In this document: one piece after another, positions 25,469 to 39,049 of the stretch
Numbering within the stretch: the stretch's first letter is position 1
How the letters are laid out: each line of letters begins with the position of its first letter
NCBI RefSeq assembly: GCF_000151315.2
Contig: NW_011887295.1
Span: 1,667,914 to 1,731,913 of the forward strand
Direction of reading: 5' to 3'
Source: Capsaspora owczarzaki ATCC 30864
Lineage: Eukaryota; Opisthokonta; Filasterea
DNA: 64,000 bases
Program-made: the position numbers and the translations under genes
The notes under the pieces: model-generated
Seen by the model: only the letters and a program-made list of their open reading frames with translations
What the model was told of the DNA's origin: nothing
Databases searched by the model: none

Positions 25469-28400
25469 TCAATCCAGTTTGCTGGTGTCGGCACCCGTGC
25501 CGCTACTGCTACCACTACTACTAGAAGATGCGTGCCCGGCGAGCGCCGCGGGACAGGCGAGGATTTTTATCCGGTCGCCAAAGTCACACACGAGCCGACC
25601 GCCCACCAAGCGGACGTGGTTGATGGACACGGCTGCGGAAAACATGGCCGTGTAGGACAGCGCCAACCGCCGTGCCGTTTTTCCGGAAGGCAGATCAAAC
25701 ATGACCAGCTCGCCTTCGCCCGCGCAGAGCACACGGCGTTGGCGCGGCAGCAGCACGAGGTCTGGGGCGAAATGCTGAATGACACGCACGCAGTTGCCAC
25801 GGCGATCCCACACTCTCACCGTGCCGTCCAACGAGCTTGTGACGAGATACGGGAACGCAGTCCATGCAGTGTTTTGCGAGGGAGACGGGGTTGACGTCAG
25901 CCCAGGGACAAACTGCACAGCGGCGCGGTGGTGGAGGCGAGCGGAGGCGGTTGACGACGGCGGCGAGGTGAGTGCGCCCGAGCGTGATCCTGAGGGTGTG
26001 GCGGCAGGAGTTGAAGGTGCCGTGTGGTCGTTGGCAGAGCTCACATGAATCGGAGGTGTCATTGGCGGCGGGCCTGCTGGAGAGTTGACAAGACTCGAGC
26101 TCGATCCCATCGCGCCAAGCATGCTCGCCACGGCAGCGGCTGCAGCAGTGCGTGGAATGGAGAGTTCCGAACGGACGCACAGGATACCATCGGTATGGCC
26201 CTTCAGCGTGAGGAGGCAGGTGCCATTCACAATGTGCCACACACGCACGCGACCGTTCGCGTCGCCCGTGACCAACTGCACACCGTCGGCATGCATCCAG
26301 GTGATCTTGCCAGAATGTCCAAACAGGGCATGAACGGGCTCGCCAGTGCCAGCATCAAACACGCGCACAGTGCCGTCCATTTCGCCAGTTGCGAGCCGAA
26401 GCGGATCGGCAAATGAGCAGATCGCGGAAATGCCATGCTTGTGAATGCCTTGAATGGTGCGAACGCACAAGAGGGACGGCTCACGCTGCTGCTGCGGTTG
26501 TTGTTGCTGCGGTTGTTGTTGCTGCGGCTGCTGCTGCTGCTGCTGCTGCTGTTGTGATTGCGGCGTGGCGGGAGGAGATCGGTTCGGACTCGACTCCAAA
26601 GTGCTGCTGTCTAATTGAGTGAGGGACAAATTCGGCATGGAACTGGTGAACGTCGGTGTCGAGGGCGCGGATGTCGAATCGGAACTATGTGGGTTGCCAG
26701 GTGACAAGTAGTTGCTGGCAGTCGACCATGTGGGCTGCTGCTGTGCCTGAGGTTGTTGTTGTACAATCAAATGCTGAGGGGAGAGTGCTGTAAACGAGCT
26801 CGAACGCGAAGAAAAGCCGCCCGAAGGAGTTGCTGGTTGCGAAGTCCCATAGGAAAAGGACTTTGTTCTGGAGTGCATTGGCGGTGGCGTTGCTGCTGCT
26901 GCATCGAGTTGCTGCTGAGCTTGCAGAGGTTGTTGCTGCTGTTGACGAGCAGGTGTCTGGCGAGCGCCGGCGCGACGTCCCGTGGTGACCACCCACATAC
27001 GGACAGTGCCGTCCAGCGAGGCAGTAGCCACAACACCGAAAGGAAGCGAGCACAAGCACGAAACGGCGGCCGAGTGCTTGAGACCATGTACTTGTGACGG
27101 CTGAGCGACGGTAAAGCGTTGCCGTTGAGGCGATGACGGCGGCGGTGACACTTTAGAAGGACCGACAGGTGAAGCAAGAAGAGCTTGGCTTTGCTCTGCT
27201 GACAAAACCGTCCAAAACTTGACAGAGCCATCCGCACAACCGACAATCACGCCTCGCCCTCTCGAATCGTGCAGAGCTGTTTGGCCTGCAGAGCTTTTGG
27301 GCAGCGCAAATCGAACGGGTGTCATGCACCAAACAGCAGCGGCCGAGTCATCGCCGACGTCGATGGACGCCACATTCTCGCCGCTGGCCAAGTCCCAGAC
27401 GCGGACGGACTGGTCAAGGCCAGCTGAAAAGACGAGAGCGTCATTCACCTCCAAGCATTCTACGCTTTGCGCGTGACCACGGAGCGTCAAATAATCGAGG
27501 CGAAGTTGACGATTGTCCAACCAATTGCCCTGCAGATCCAGAGGGCCGAGAGAGCTTTGGCCATTGGTGGATGCGCTCGCGGACGCACTCGCCGAGCTCG
27601 CGCTTTGGCCGAGCCCTTCTAACTGGAATAGATCGCTCAGATCGTCGGCGGAGAGTTTCGAGGCAGCGCGAGAGCGCAGTGCTGCGGCCGAGCTGCTCGA
27701 CGCGCCAAACTCGCTTGGGGTGTCACTGCCGTTGGTGGCATGATCGGCGCTCGAGTGTGACGTGACTGTGCTATTGCTGCGACTGTGCCGGCGGCTGGCG
27801 CTCAAACTGGCACTTGCGCTGCTGCTGTTGCTGCTGCTGCTCTTGTCCGCCGCCGTATTGCTGTCGGATTTTCGGCGTGACGACCGCTTGGGTCGCGTGG
27901 AGAAGCGACGACTGATAACGACAACGAAAAAGTAGTAATAGTAGCAGGTGCAGGCGAGGCCAGCGACGAAAATCAGCACCACCAGCACCTGGGCGCCAGG
28001 ACTTTGCTGAACCACCTCGCTGAGATTGAAAATGCGCTCAACCAAGCGCGTACGATAGCCAGATTCGTCGCTGCCAAACATGGGGATCCACGGCGAAGAG
28101 AGCAGCGCAGTCAGCGCTCGAGCGATAATGTTCTGCCCGTGCTGTTGCTCTGCCTCGGCAATAGTTGCATTGTCGCCCATGCGGCGCATCCGCGACAGCG
28201 AGGAAGGCGCCAGGGCGCGGTCGATTAACTGCTGGAAGGCGGACTGCGAGGACGGAGTGGCACTCGAGATGGCTTTGAGCGCTTCGGGCGCAGCTTCGGC
28301 AAGGAGGAAGGACACTGGGTTTTCCAGCGGAAGCCACGCGTCAATGGTGACGGAAGGTAAAATATCAAAGTGCCGGTGATGCAGCGACGAGTTTTGCAAG

Positions 28401-31400
28401 TGCGGGTGCAGCAATCGCCAATAGGAGAAGGTAGCTTCGATCGACAGCGCGTTTGACTCGTCAATCAACAGCGCATCGGAGCGTGTGATGGCATCGCCAT
28501 TGTACAGCCCAAATGCGAGAATGGACATGAACAGGATGACAATGACCGTCTTGATGATGAGCGGATCAAACATGAGCGCGAGCACTGAAAATCGCTCCGA
28601 GCCGCTGCCCTCGGCTTGACCCTGCATGGCGTCATCGCTGGATGACAACCCAGCGCCGCCTTTCAAATCGCTGAGCAGTTTGGACTCCAGGGAGCTGGTA
28701 TCCAAGCCGGCCTCTGAAAACTTCCGCGAGCTGCCAGCATGATGCAAGTCGGAAAGCTGTGCAGCAAAAGGTAGATACAGCGCAAGTGAGGAGGCGCAGC
28801 GCGAGTAACAATCGCAAGCTGCGTGCCCTTGAAATCAAGTTTCAAAATCGCAATTACCTCCATGCGCCTGATATCGATGGTGATATCGATGGACAGAACG
28901 GTGACAAAGAAGGTGACTTGCATGAAAAAGTCCGAGAGAATTGCCAAGCTGCGCAAAAAAAAAAAAAAAAAAAAAGGATTGGCAATAGTAAGCAGATACT
29001 AGAGGAGCAGGGGAAAAAGGTGCAGAATCAAGCAAGAATTACTTGAAGGGCGGGAATGCTTGTAAAAATGCCAATGACCATGATGGTCAGCTCGGTCAGC
29101 AACGAGAATGTGATGGAAGGACCGGCTTGACTCAACCCTGATGTTGAAAAACAGGTGAGACGAAAGACCCAATGTAATCGATATTCCAAAAGGAAAAAAA
29201 AAAGGAAGGAGCGCCGTCGCTCACCTTGCGCAATGCGCACTTTGACCGGCAAATCAATGCTTGTGGCGACTACCGCACTTGTCAGCACGAAAATGTTTTC
29301 CACGCCAACGATAATCACCAAGAATGGGATGATTTCACTGTTCGAATCGAAACCAAAAAAAGAAAAAGAAAAAAAAGCATAAAATCAGCAACCCGTCCGC
29401 GCAAACGAAGCAACAGCGCGTTGTTGCTTCGATTCGAGGTCGACATGCCCAACCGCTCCACTTACACTGCCACCAATGTTGGCTTGACACCGAGGGCCAC
29501 GCAGATGCTCACGGCCATAATCATGGAGCAAAACACCGTCACGACGGCCGTGAATCCAAGACCGTACTTGCTCTTGACCATGTGGAACTTGCCGATGGAA
29601 AAAGAAATGTACAAGAACACAATCAAATAGCTGAGAATCAAAAAGCCCACGTCAGCAGAGGTGCGCTCCTCGTCCCGAAATTCGTAAAAGATGTGCTCAA
29701 TGTCGGCAGTGTCGGCCGAATCGTATTCTTGGAAGCGCAAATCCCATTGCGCAGGCAGCCAGGCCGTGGACAGCTGGCGCCACATGGCCTGCAAAAAGAC
29801 GGTCTCTTCCGGCGAAGGATTGCAGCTGTCGCTTCGCAGCACAAGCACGATAAACAGCGCGCCGGCTCCATCAATTTGCAGCATTGACCGTTTCCGAATC
29901 CGAGCAAGAAGGAGCGCGTCTGCAAGAGTGTCATCCACGACGCGATTGATTGAGGGTGAGTGAGTGAGCGAGTGGTGCGTGACAGTGTGAAAGCATGAAC
30001 GGTGGTGTTCTCAGTACCTTTTGCGGACACCATTTCGTCTGAAAACGATGGGAAGAGCTCCCGCGAGATGGTGCTCAGAATATCAGAGTCTTCCTCGAGC
30101 ACGGTGCGGTTGTTGTGCCAGAAATCTGCGGGCGACAGCACCAAGCACGAACCATCCGCTTTTCGCTGGCAGAAATCCTGTAATCGGTAGGTTCGACCTC
30201 TGTGAAAGTGGGGAAAACACACACAACAAATTCGTGGATTTATGGTCAGAAATCGAGCAAGTCGACGAATCTGGTCAACAAAAAGCGCGGGAAGATTTCA
30301 AAAACGGAAATGATTCGCCGCCGCAACCCTCCGACCGCAATCAACTCCAAAGCAAGCGGTGTGCCTTTTTTGGTTGGTTTTGTTTTCAAAGCAATCACAA
30401 CGTCAGGGCTGCCAATAGCACGGCAGATGGCAGGCTGTTGCCGCTGCGACATCACAATACAATGGGCGAGCATTGGGCGAACAGATGCTTGAAAGATCAC
30501 CCGATTGTTTTTTTTTTTTTTTTTTTTTTGTTTTTTTTTTTTTTGATTTTGTGCTTTTTCACACTTACCCGCGCTCGAGCTGGAACTGGTGGAGGAAGGT
30601 GACAATGTCCATGACACCGAGCAATATCGACTTGTGCAGCATGCCTCGCCGGACCATCTGCTGGACGAGCGCTGCGTGTGTCGCTTCGTTGACATGCAGA
30701 TTGAGCGGTGGTGACACGGGCAAACCATTCCGGTCATTCAGGCGTCCGGTCCTGCCAGCATCAGTGCCGCCATCTTCACCGAGACCTGCATTGTTATTAT
30801 TGTTGTGGGTGTTGCGGTCTCCGTCGGCAGCGGCAGCGGCGCCGTTGTTGATGCCGTGCTTTGATGACCGCGGAAGGGCGGCGTCGCCTCGCGGGTCTGC
30901 ATGGCCAGTCTGAAATGCTGCAATGCCCGTCAATCCTGGCGGCAATGCAGATGCGAGTGCGACGGATTTGTGTGCGAGCCGACTCGACGTCAGCAGAATG
31001 TTCTGCACGCGGAGGAGCGGCACACTGCCGTGCTGGTCCACGAATGCCTGTCTCTGGTTGGCTGGCAGTGCGTCAATCGGGCCCATGATCTGAGCATTGC
31101 ATGCAAAACAGCCAAGCAGTGAGTCGTGTAGTATGCTGAGAGAGGAGGGGAAGCGGGGGGGGGAGAGAGCGCGACATGCTACGTGTTACTGGGCCAATTC
31201 GTTCGCTCGCACCAAGCCGCTCAAAGTGCGCATTACCTTTGATGGAGCCGGATCGTAGACGCCATAGATCGAAAAGTCGACCAGCGGAACTGAGACGACC
31301 GTGAAGATGCCTGGCGTGTCGACGTGTTTTCACCCACGAGATGAGAATAGCAGAACAGATGCAAAATAAAGAAAATCCACAGTCATGCAAGGCTCATACA

Positions 31401-31483
31401 ATGCGCAAAAGAAGCCATGGCGGTAGTACAGCTCGGAAAGGAGGCTGCGAATCCGAGGGACGAACGGCAGGTTGTCGAGCACA

Positions 31484-31520
<37 letters not shown>

Positions 31521-31860
31521 CAGCGGCTGCCGAGGACAGGGTCGAGGACGACGACGATGCTGCTGATAATGATGCTGCTGCTGCTGCGGCGGCGGCGACG
31601 CTGGTCGGGCCGGACTGCTGGGTCGGAAGGGGTGGCATCATCCCACTGTGGTTGCTGCTGCCGCTGGTCGGAGCCGCGGACACTGGAGCCGACCCGCCCT
31701 GCTGCTGCTGTGCCGATGACAGTGACGATGACGGAGACAGTTGTGCTGATGCAGACGCTGCTGACGAGGCTGACGACGCAAGAGTCACGCTAGGCAGCGG
31801 CAGTGATGGCGGCGGCGGCGGCGATAGGACGAGCGAAGGCGCTCTTCCCGCCATTGCCAT
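25469..31860 (-). CDS. SCAP: SREBP cleavage-activating protein (SCAP)
   Basis: ER membrane sterol sensor that escorts SREBP to the Golgi. Exons read: 31860 to ~31338, 31310-31237, 31089-30569, 30199-30018, 29919-29466, 29337-29225, 29137-29043, 28948-28858, 28756-25469. After a Ser/Ala-rich start comes HGFFCALYEP (first membrane segment), a lumenal loop, then the sterol-sensing domain: FHMVKSKYGLGFTAVVTVF, EIIPFLVIIVGVENIFVLTS, DLPVKVRIAQG, FFVTVLSIDI...IRRME. A second lumenal loop and a last membrane helix (VLVVLIFVAGLAC) lead to a C-terminal WD40 propeller interrupted by long Ser/Gln-rich inserts. The last exon, over 3.2 kb, is intronless. Two joins are unresolved: exon 1 to 2 (see findings), and 29043 to 28948, where obvious sites do not keep frame and about eight residues of the family are missing. 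Confidence 0.9.
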
Positions 31861-32429
31861 GCGACAAAAGCTTCCGAAAAAGAAAAAAGAAAAAAAAAGT
31901 GCTGCGATCTGCTTTCGGTTTCTGTTTCTGTCCCTCTGGCTCTGTCTCTCTTTGTGCTAGAATATTAAGCGAGTGAAAACGTGTAGCGATCTGATGATAA
32001 AGATTTCAACACACAGAGAGACGCCAGGAAAAAGAAAAAAAAAAGAAATAGAAAAGATGGGATTTTATGGGTTTTTGGCAAAAATGGGAATGAATCGGGA
32101 CAAAAAGCAAAAGCAGCGTGTTTTGGCTGGGATAGGATCAAAAATGAAGTAAACCAGATTGGCAAGTGTGGATTCAGCCAAGTGATTCGCTTTTGATGGG
32201 AGGATGACGAACGAACATTGGGTTTGGTGGTCAGGAAATGCCTCGTGTTCCTCATCATCACGACTTTCAAGGATCAACCTCATCAACCTCATCACAAAAA
32301 CCCCAGCAGAAACATCAAAAACCAACAAAAGCACATACATTCATTCGACAATGTCGAATCATCGGCCAAAAAACACAAACGAACAACGAACAACGAAAAC
32401 CAAAAAAGCCCAACACATCCACAAAACCA
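31861..32429. other. Spacer between SCAP start and ECM29 stop
   Basis: 569 bases, A-rich on the plus strand, with no recognised gene. It includes the SCAP promoter/leader and the ECM29 3' UTR. Overlapping plus-strand open frames here have no recognisable domain. Confidence 0.55.
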
Positions 32430-35400
32430 TTACAGGCCTTGCATCAAAAGCAAGACGGCATTCGTCTTGCTCTTCACATTGGCATCGAGATCGGACTTGA
32501 GCGCAGTCAGTTTGCTGCGAATGACAGAGGCATCCGAGGCAGAAAGAATTGGGCGCGCGCAAGTGACCACCGACTCGGCGACGCAGACAGCGGCGAGACG
32601 CAGAGATGCAAACTTCATGTCATTAAGACTTGCAGCCGTCACTTCAACAATCGACCGAATGGTCTCTTGCGAGACGGCCGCGAGTGACTGCGCATTCGTG
32701 AAGGCCTTTGCAATGTACTGCTCAAGTCCCTTGAGTGCCGCCAAGCGCACATTCCAGACACTGGTCAACGCAGCAAACTGGACCAACGTTGGCAAAACGG
32801 AAGAAGCGGAGGCGATTGCTGCGGTTTCAAGAAGGATACGAAAAAAAAAAAAAAGTCAGCCAACAACAACAAGCCCAGTTGACCCTACGCAGTACAAGAC
32901 CGAGTGGTACCTTCAATCGTATGAGGACATGCTTGGCCCAGACCCTCCAGAGTCACAGCATGAAGCAAAAGTAGCAACGGTTTGGCGTTTGGCTCGTCGT
33001 CGTCTTCAGCTTCTTCTTGTGGCGCGAGGACAGCTTGGGCTAATTCCACAAACTGCGGGTAGCGGTGGTGGGTACGAAGCGCTTGCAGTGTCAAGGCGAG
33101 CTGCTGGACGGCAACACGACGGTAATCGCGGCGAACTTTATTCGCCTCTCGGAACAGAATGTCCACGATTTGCTGGATTGTAACAGGCGGTGCCCCACCA
33201 AGACCGCCCTGACCCACCGACTAGCATGAAGGATGAAATCCAGCGTCAGAATTACCGTTGAACGAAGCAAGAAAAACACCTCTTTTCCTCAAAAACCACC
33301 CCTTTTTCCCGCAATAAAAACCAATCTCCGCTTACCTCCTCGCGCTGCTTGAGCGTTGCGTGGTTGGACACTACAAATCCGCAAAGAGCCTTGAGAACGG
33401 CTTCCTTGCCATCCCATGTCCGACCAGCGGCCGCCCCAACAAGTCCAACGAGCGCGGGATCGATGAGGTTGGCGGCAAGCCGCTCGCCGCCCTTCTCTGC
33501 CACGGTTGTGAGGGCAACAGCGGATTGCTTTTTGATGCGCCAGGAAGAGGACGTAAGACCCACAGTCACAGCAGTGGTGGACGAGGTGGAAGACATGACA
33601 ACAGTCGATCCGACGAGCAGGTGCACAATCTCGGCGCCATACAAGCGCAAGCCGCCCTCTGTCCCGGGAACGGTCTCTTCCCAGGCCTCTCTCCAGGTGG
33701 TCGCGACCTCTTCGACGGGATCGTGGATGCCCAGGAACGTCACAGGCATGAGATCGGAGGCCACGTCGCGCAAAACGTCGGGAGACTGACGTGCCATGGC
33801 CTGCACAATCAGAGCAGCAGTGAGGCGCGCGTCATCGTCATCCTTCTCGAGATAGAGCGTCTTGACGGCGGCGACAACTCGCTCGAGGGGATCCTGCGCG
33901 TTTCCGCTGCTGCTGCTACTACTGCTGGTGCTGCTGCTGCTTGACGAGGAAGCGCCAGTTCGAGTGCTCAATTCCATCGCAAGCGACTGCATGTGGGCGG
34001 CCTTCACAACGTTGCCAATCGCAGTGGCGTAGGCACGACGAGCGCTAATGTTCCGATCAGAAAGGGCAGCAAGCATGGCCTTGAGCACATTTCCGGACAA
34101 GGGTGCCAGCTCGCGCGGCTTGTTGGAGGCAAGCAACGATGCATAGCGCGCGCATCCAGCTCGGGTCTGGAGGCCCACACCATGGCGAATCAGCTCGCAC
34201 AAGCGAGGCACCAGCTGGCCCATTGTCTCGACATCGATGAATGGAATGCATCTTTCGACCGTCTCCATCATGGGCGACGACTTGGAGGCAGCCAATCGCA
34301 CAGTGTCCAGCGTCTCCAGCGTCAAGCCTCCCGAGTTGGAAGAGGAGGACGAGGAGGACGCCGAGTTGCTGTCGCCCTTGGCCGCGGCATCGACGTGGAA
34401 GGTCAAATAATTGAGCATCTGCGGCTCGAGCGAGCTCAGCGATTCGAGCAACACGACGGTGAGCTCCACAACGTGCGGTCGGAGATACTTGTCGGCCACC
34501 TTTGCAATTTGCAACAGGCAAGCCAGGCTGATTTTGCGGACATCTTCGACGCTGCTCACAATTCCCTGCTTGAGGTAGTACGGAATCATGAGGTTCACGG
34601 CGCGCTGCACACTGCTTGAAGAGGCAGAGCCTGGGTCGCTTGTCAAGCTCGGGTCACAGACCCGAAGCGTGAACTTGGCCAAGGTGCGGCAAGCGATGGC
34701 AGCAGCAATCCGAACAGACTCCTTCACATCGTCAAGCACGCGGAAGCAGCGATGCCAAAAGTCAACCAAGTAGGTCTCAATCTCGGCAAACGAGCGGCTC
34801 ATCAGCAGGTCGGACAGCGCAAGCGCGCTCGACTCGCGTACACGATACTGGCTGCTTTCGAGAGACTCGAGCAGGTCGTCGCAAATCGGGCGAAGGTACG
34901 TTTCCACGACAGACTTCAAGTCCGACGAGCCCACCATAGACTTCCAAATTTCCGTCATGGCATCGCGAATCTTCGGGCTGGGATCAAACCGGTAGCGGAA
35001 GAGGCGCGGCACGAGTTGCGCCATATGTGGCGCAAGCTGGTCGCTGGCTGCGGTGGCGAGAATCGAAGAGAAGCCAAAGGCAGCACCGCGCTTTGTATTC
35101 CAGACGGCGTGGTGGTTGGCAATATTCATAAAGCGGTACACGAGATCGGGCTGGTTCATTTCAGTCGCAAGCGAGCACAGCTCCTTGTACGTCGAGAGAG
35201 ATTCGCCATCGGGCGTCTTGCCCATTGCTCCTTCGTCAAACAGCCGCGACTCTGGGGTGACATCCGTATGGGCGATCGAGCGGGTGGCCGCTGCGGATGC
35301 TCCGCCCGTGAACTGCTCTGCAAGCAAGTTGACGAGCGTCTTTTTCATTTCCGGCGTGCCCAGTTCGTACACAAAACCAAGGCCTTTGGAAGCCACCTCC

Positions 35401-38046
35401 TGCGTCAGGTCATCGTTATCCGTCAGGAGCGTGACGAAGGCCGTCTGGAGATCTGTCAAGCGCTTCGCCAAGGTCGCATCTGCACCAGCAAACTTGACCA
35501 AACAAAGCAGCCAGATCGAGGCCGCGCGACGAGCACGGATGGATGCCCCTCGGATTTGCTTGGAAAAGATCTCGTCGAGCAGCGTTGACATGTGGGTGGT
35601 GGTGCTGGGCGCACCGTCTGGAGTCGTGTCCATGGCAGCAGAGTCCGACTGAGCGGGTTTGTCCCGCGCGCCAAAGCACGCAAGCGCCTCGCCAACAGTA
35701 AAGTGGAGATCAGGATTGGGGTGCTTGGACATGGCGAGTAATCCTGACATGATTTGTGGAACGAGGAAGAGCGACGGGTGTCCAGAGACAATCTCTCCGA
35801 GCGCTTCGATGGAGGCCTCAGCGAGTTTGAGTTGATTCCGTGCTTGTTCGCTCGCTGCCGACGTGTTGTTTGGCGCGGGTGAGTAGGCGGCGACAAACTT
35901 GAGCAACTGCTCCACAATAACGCGCTTCGAGGTCGCTTGCAGAAAAGTGGTGGCAGCACCATCTGCAGCGGCCGGCGGCTGCGTGTCGTCCAGAACGGGC
36001 AACGGCCCGGCTTGTCCAATCGTTCCTAGGCCGTGGATGGAGGCCAATATCACGGATGAATGAACATCGCCTTCTGGTGCTTGCAACAGCTGAGCAACAG
36101 CACTCAAACACTTGGCGAGAACAGGCTCGGACGTGGCGGGATCTGCTCCGATCGCAATGCACGACGCAACGCTTCTAGCCACAATATGGCAGACCGACGT
36201 CACGGCTCCGAGTTGTGTCTCCACGCGACGCAGGCCAGTGACAACGGGAGCGCCAGCCACAGGCACAACAGGAGTCGCCAAGGACTGAGCGTTCTCCAGC
36301 AGTCGCTCAAGTAGTGCGGCGCGTTCAGTGGGTGGCAGCTGCTCTGCAATGCGGCCAATGACGGCACAGATCGGGTCGACAATATCACGGCGCGAGGACG
36401 TGGTGAGCGACAGCAGCCAGTCGAGTCGGGCAGCGTCAAAGGTCGCAAACACCACCTGTGGCGCCGCAAGTGCGAGCTTGTGCAAGGTGGAGGCCGCAGC
36501 AGCGTGGAGATCGGCATTGCCAGCGGGGGACAGGGCTTGCTCGGTCAGTGCGAGGTGTTGCTGCAGGGCTTCCAGACCCTCCAGCCCGGTTGTTGGCTGA
36601 GCAATCTGTTGCAGTGCTTCAACGATTTTGTCGTGAATCCCGTCGCCCAGCTGATCTTGCTGTGGGGTGACACCTGCGTGCCAAGCGAGCACGCTGTGCA
36701 GGAACTTTAAGCAAGCAACAAGACTGCCATTGACGAGCGGAAGCATGCCAGTGTCAGTTCGAAGTCCGTGGCGCTGGGTGATGGCTGAGTCTGAAAGTTG
36801 ACGCGCAATGTACGCAATGACCTCTGTGTAGGCTGGAAGCTGCTGCCGAGATTCAGGACGCTGCAATTTGGAGGAGGCAGACGAGGCAATCTGAGCCGAA
36901 GGGCGTTGAAGTCCTCGGCGGCCTTCCTCGGCAACATCATCTTTCGCGTCGCCTGCAGCAATAATGCAGATAAAGCGCGCGGCAACATCGCTGAAGGGGT
37001 AGGCCGAGTTGGCGTAATGCACTGCAGCAAGACGAACTTGAGGAAGAGAGCTGCCGATGGATTTGAAGAGCAGTTCTCGAAGGGTGTCGGCCACGGTGTC
37101 TGTGGCGTTGGCATAGGCTGGTGCCAGCAGGGACAAGGCTTCTTGGACAGCCACTCGGCCATTGGGCTCCTCCCGCTCGAGCGCCTCAAAGAAACGCTGC
37201 ACGACCGACACGTCTTTCTGGAAGAGCGCGGGCACTCTTCGGGACAGCTTGGCCACAGCGGTGTAGGCCATGCTGCGCATCTTGGTGCCTTCGTAGCCAA
37301 TGTTCACTTGCGTGGATTGGGCAATCGCAGGGCCGCCAGGTGCGCTGTTCACTGGCGAAACGGCGTCAATTCGCATTGGTGTTGCCGTACCGCTCGACGC
37401 TGCGTCGCTGCTGCTGTTGCTGTTACTGTTGGTGCTGTTGCTTCCAAGCTCGTCCAGAAGACGGAGCAAACCCGAAAACACCAGCACGGGTGCGCTCATC
37501 TGAACACATGCATCGGAACCACGATCGCAAAGCAGGTGGACAAACTGGAGTGCCGACACGCGAAGACGAGCATTACTGGCACCAGCACCAAAGAAGCCGT
37601 CAAAGATGACTTGCAGCGCGTCTGGGAAGACAGACGCGGCGGTAGAAGATCGCTGGAGGTAGGTCAAAATGCGCGTTTTGAGCTTGAGATTGGCAGGCTT
37701 GCGAGCGTCCGCAGCAGCCACGGCAGGCTGGCCAGCCGCGGGAACAGCAGGCGAGCCAAGATACAAGCCCAGCAGCTGACGAACAACCGCTTCGCTCTCG
37801 GGGTCTGCCTTGCCCAGTCGTTGATGCAAGATGTGGTCGGCGTCGCCGGCGACTTTGCCATTCTGATCGCACGCGGCAGCCAACACAATGGCAACCCAGT
37901 CGTTTTCGTCAAAAAAGCCGCTTTCACTGGCAAATCGGAGAATGGCAGGCTTGGCCGACGCCAGGGCTGCAGCGTCAAACGACGGCTTGGATGTGAATCG
38001 GGCCTGGGCGGCGGCGCTCAGTCCTGGAAGCGTCGGTCGCGTTGTT

Positions 38047-38094
<48 letters not shown>

Positions 38095-39049
38095 GGTGGG
38101 ACCGCTCCAGGCTGCGATGATGCGGGAGCGGCGGCAGCAGTGAGGACGGAAGCGTCCAACAACATGCAGTCGAGAAAGGCATCCAGCAAGAGCTGTCGAA
38201 TAATGGCATTCTCTGCAGGGACAGCCGAGGGAAGCAAAACGTGACTGCGCACTGCCGGATCTGTCGGAATGGCAACATGTGGCAAGCAGGCGAGAATCAT
38301 GTGCAAAAGCGCCGTTTGCTGCTGCGGCGGTCGATTGGGCAGGCAAACCAGGAGCGAAGGCAACGCAACAGCTCGCCGCTTGTCATCAATCCGTGCAAAG
38401 GCCATCTCCAGAAAGATGATATCAAAGTTCTTGACGAACGCCGTGATGGTCGGGTCGCGGTACTGTGCCAGCAGCGCGTCGAACGGCAGCGCGACCTTGA
38501 GATTGCTCTTGACCCGTCGCGTCACATGTGTGAGCAGCTCCATGACCTAATGAACAAAGAAGCAAGCGACGAGTGCAGACAAAAAAAATCCGTTGAGTTT
38601 CATGCACAATCTCGTTCTTCCAACCAACTTGAGTAACTTGAGCTTGGTTCAGTGAGTTTCGAGGTTCTGGAAAACGCCAAACTCCCAATCGCGCGCGCTC
38701 CCTGACCGACATCCGACATGACAAGGGCGACGTTGTTCTTGGTTCGGATCGTCAAAAGCCAAGCGTAGCACACACAGTTACCTTGGAACGCACTGGCTCG
38801 TGCGGACTGGCGAGCTTGAGCATGGCGGGAGCGAGGAACGAACCCAAAGCGGCTCCAAGCGCCTCGTCCGTCTCGCACACTGCAACGCGCAGGAGCACGC
38901 GCTCGACGAGATCTGGGTGGTGTTGATCCAACGATGTTTCAACGCAGTGTGAGATCAGATCGAGCGAGCAGAGTGAGAGCAGAAGAGAGTGAGTCGCAAT
39001 CCATCCATTCTGATGACTAAAATTTTGTCGTACCAAGCTCAGCTTGCAT
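32430..39049 (-). CDS. ECPAS: Proteasome adaptor and scaffold ECM29
   Basis: Five exons, 39049-39034, 38912-38782, 38546-33336 (5.2 kb), 33220-32911 and 32818-32430, give 2018 residues, all joins in phase. It is a giant HEAT/ARM-repeat protein that binds the 26S proteasome and tethers or quality-controls it. The start MQAELDLVERVLLRVAVCET and LAPAMLKLASPHEPVRSK match the animal N-terminus. The strongest family block is GKTPDGESLSTYKELCSLA followed by QPDLVYRFMNIANHHAVWN. Further hits are SSPMMETVERC, LVPRLCELIRHGVGLQT and GLVGAAAGRTWDGKE. It is slightly longer than the human protein because of Ala/Ser-rich inserts, including a GCA/CAG-type Ala run near 38047-38093. Confidence 0.95.

Noticed and set aside
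32218-33183. A 321-codon plus-strand frame
   Set aside because: It overlaps ECM29 exons and introns on the minus strand and has no domain.
34752-35652. Long plus-strand open frames opposite ECM29
   Set aside because: They are shadows of the 5.2-kb coding exon on the other strand, with no domain signal.
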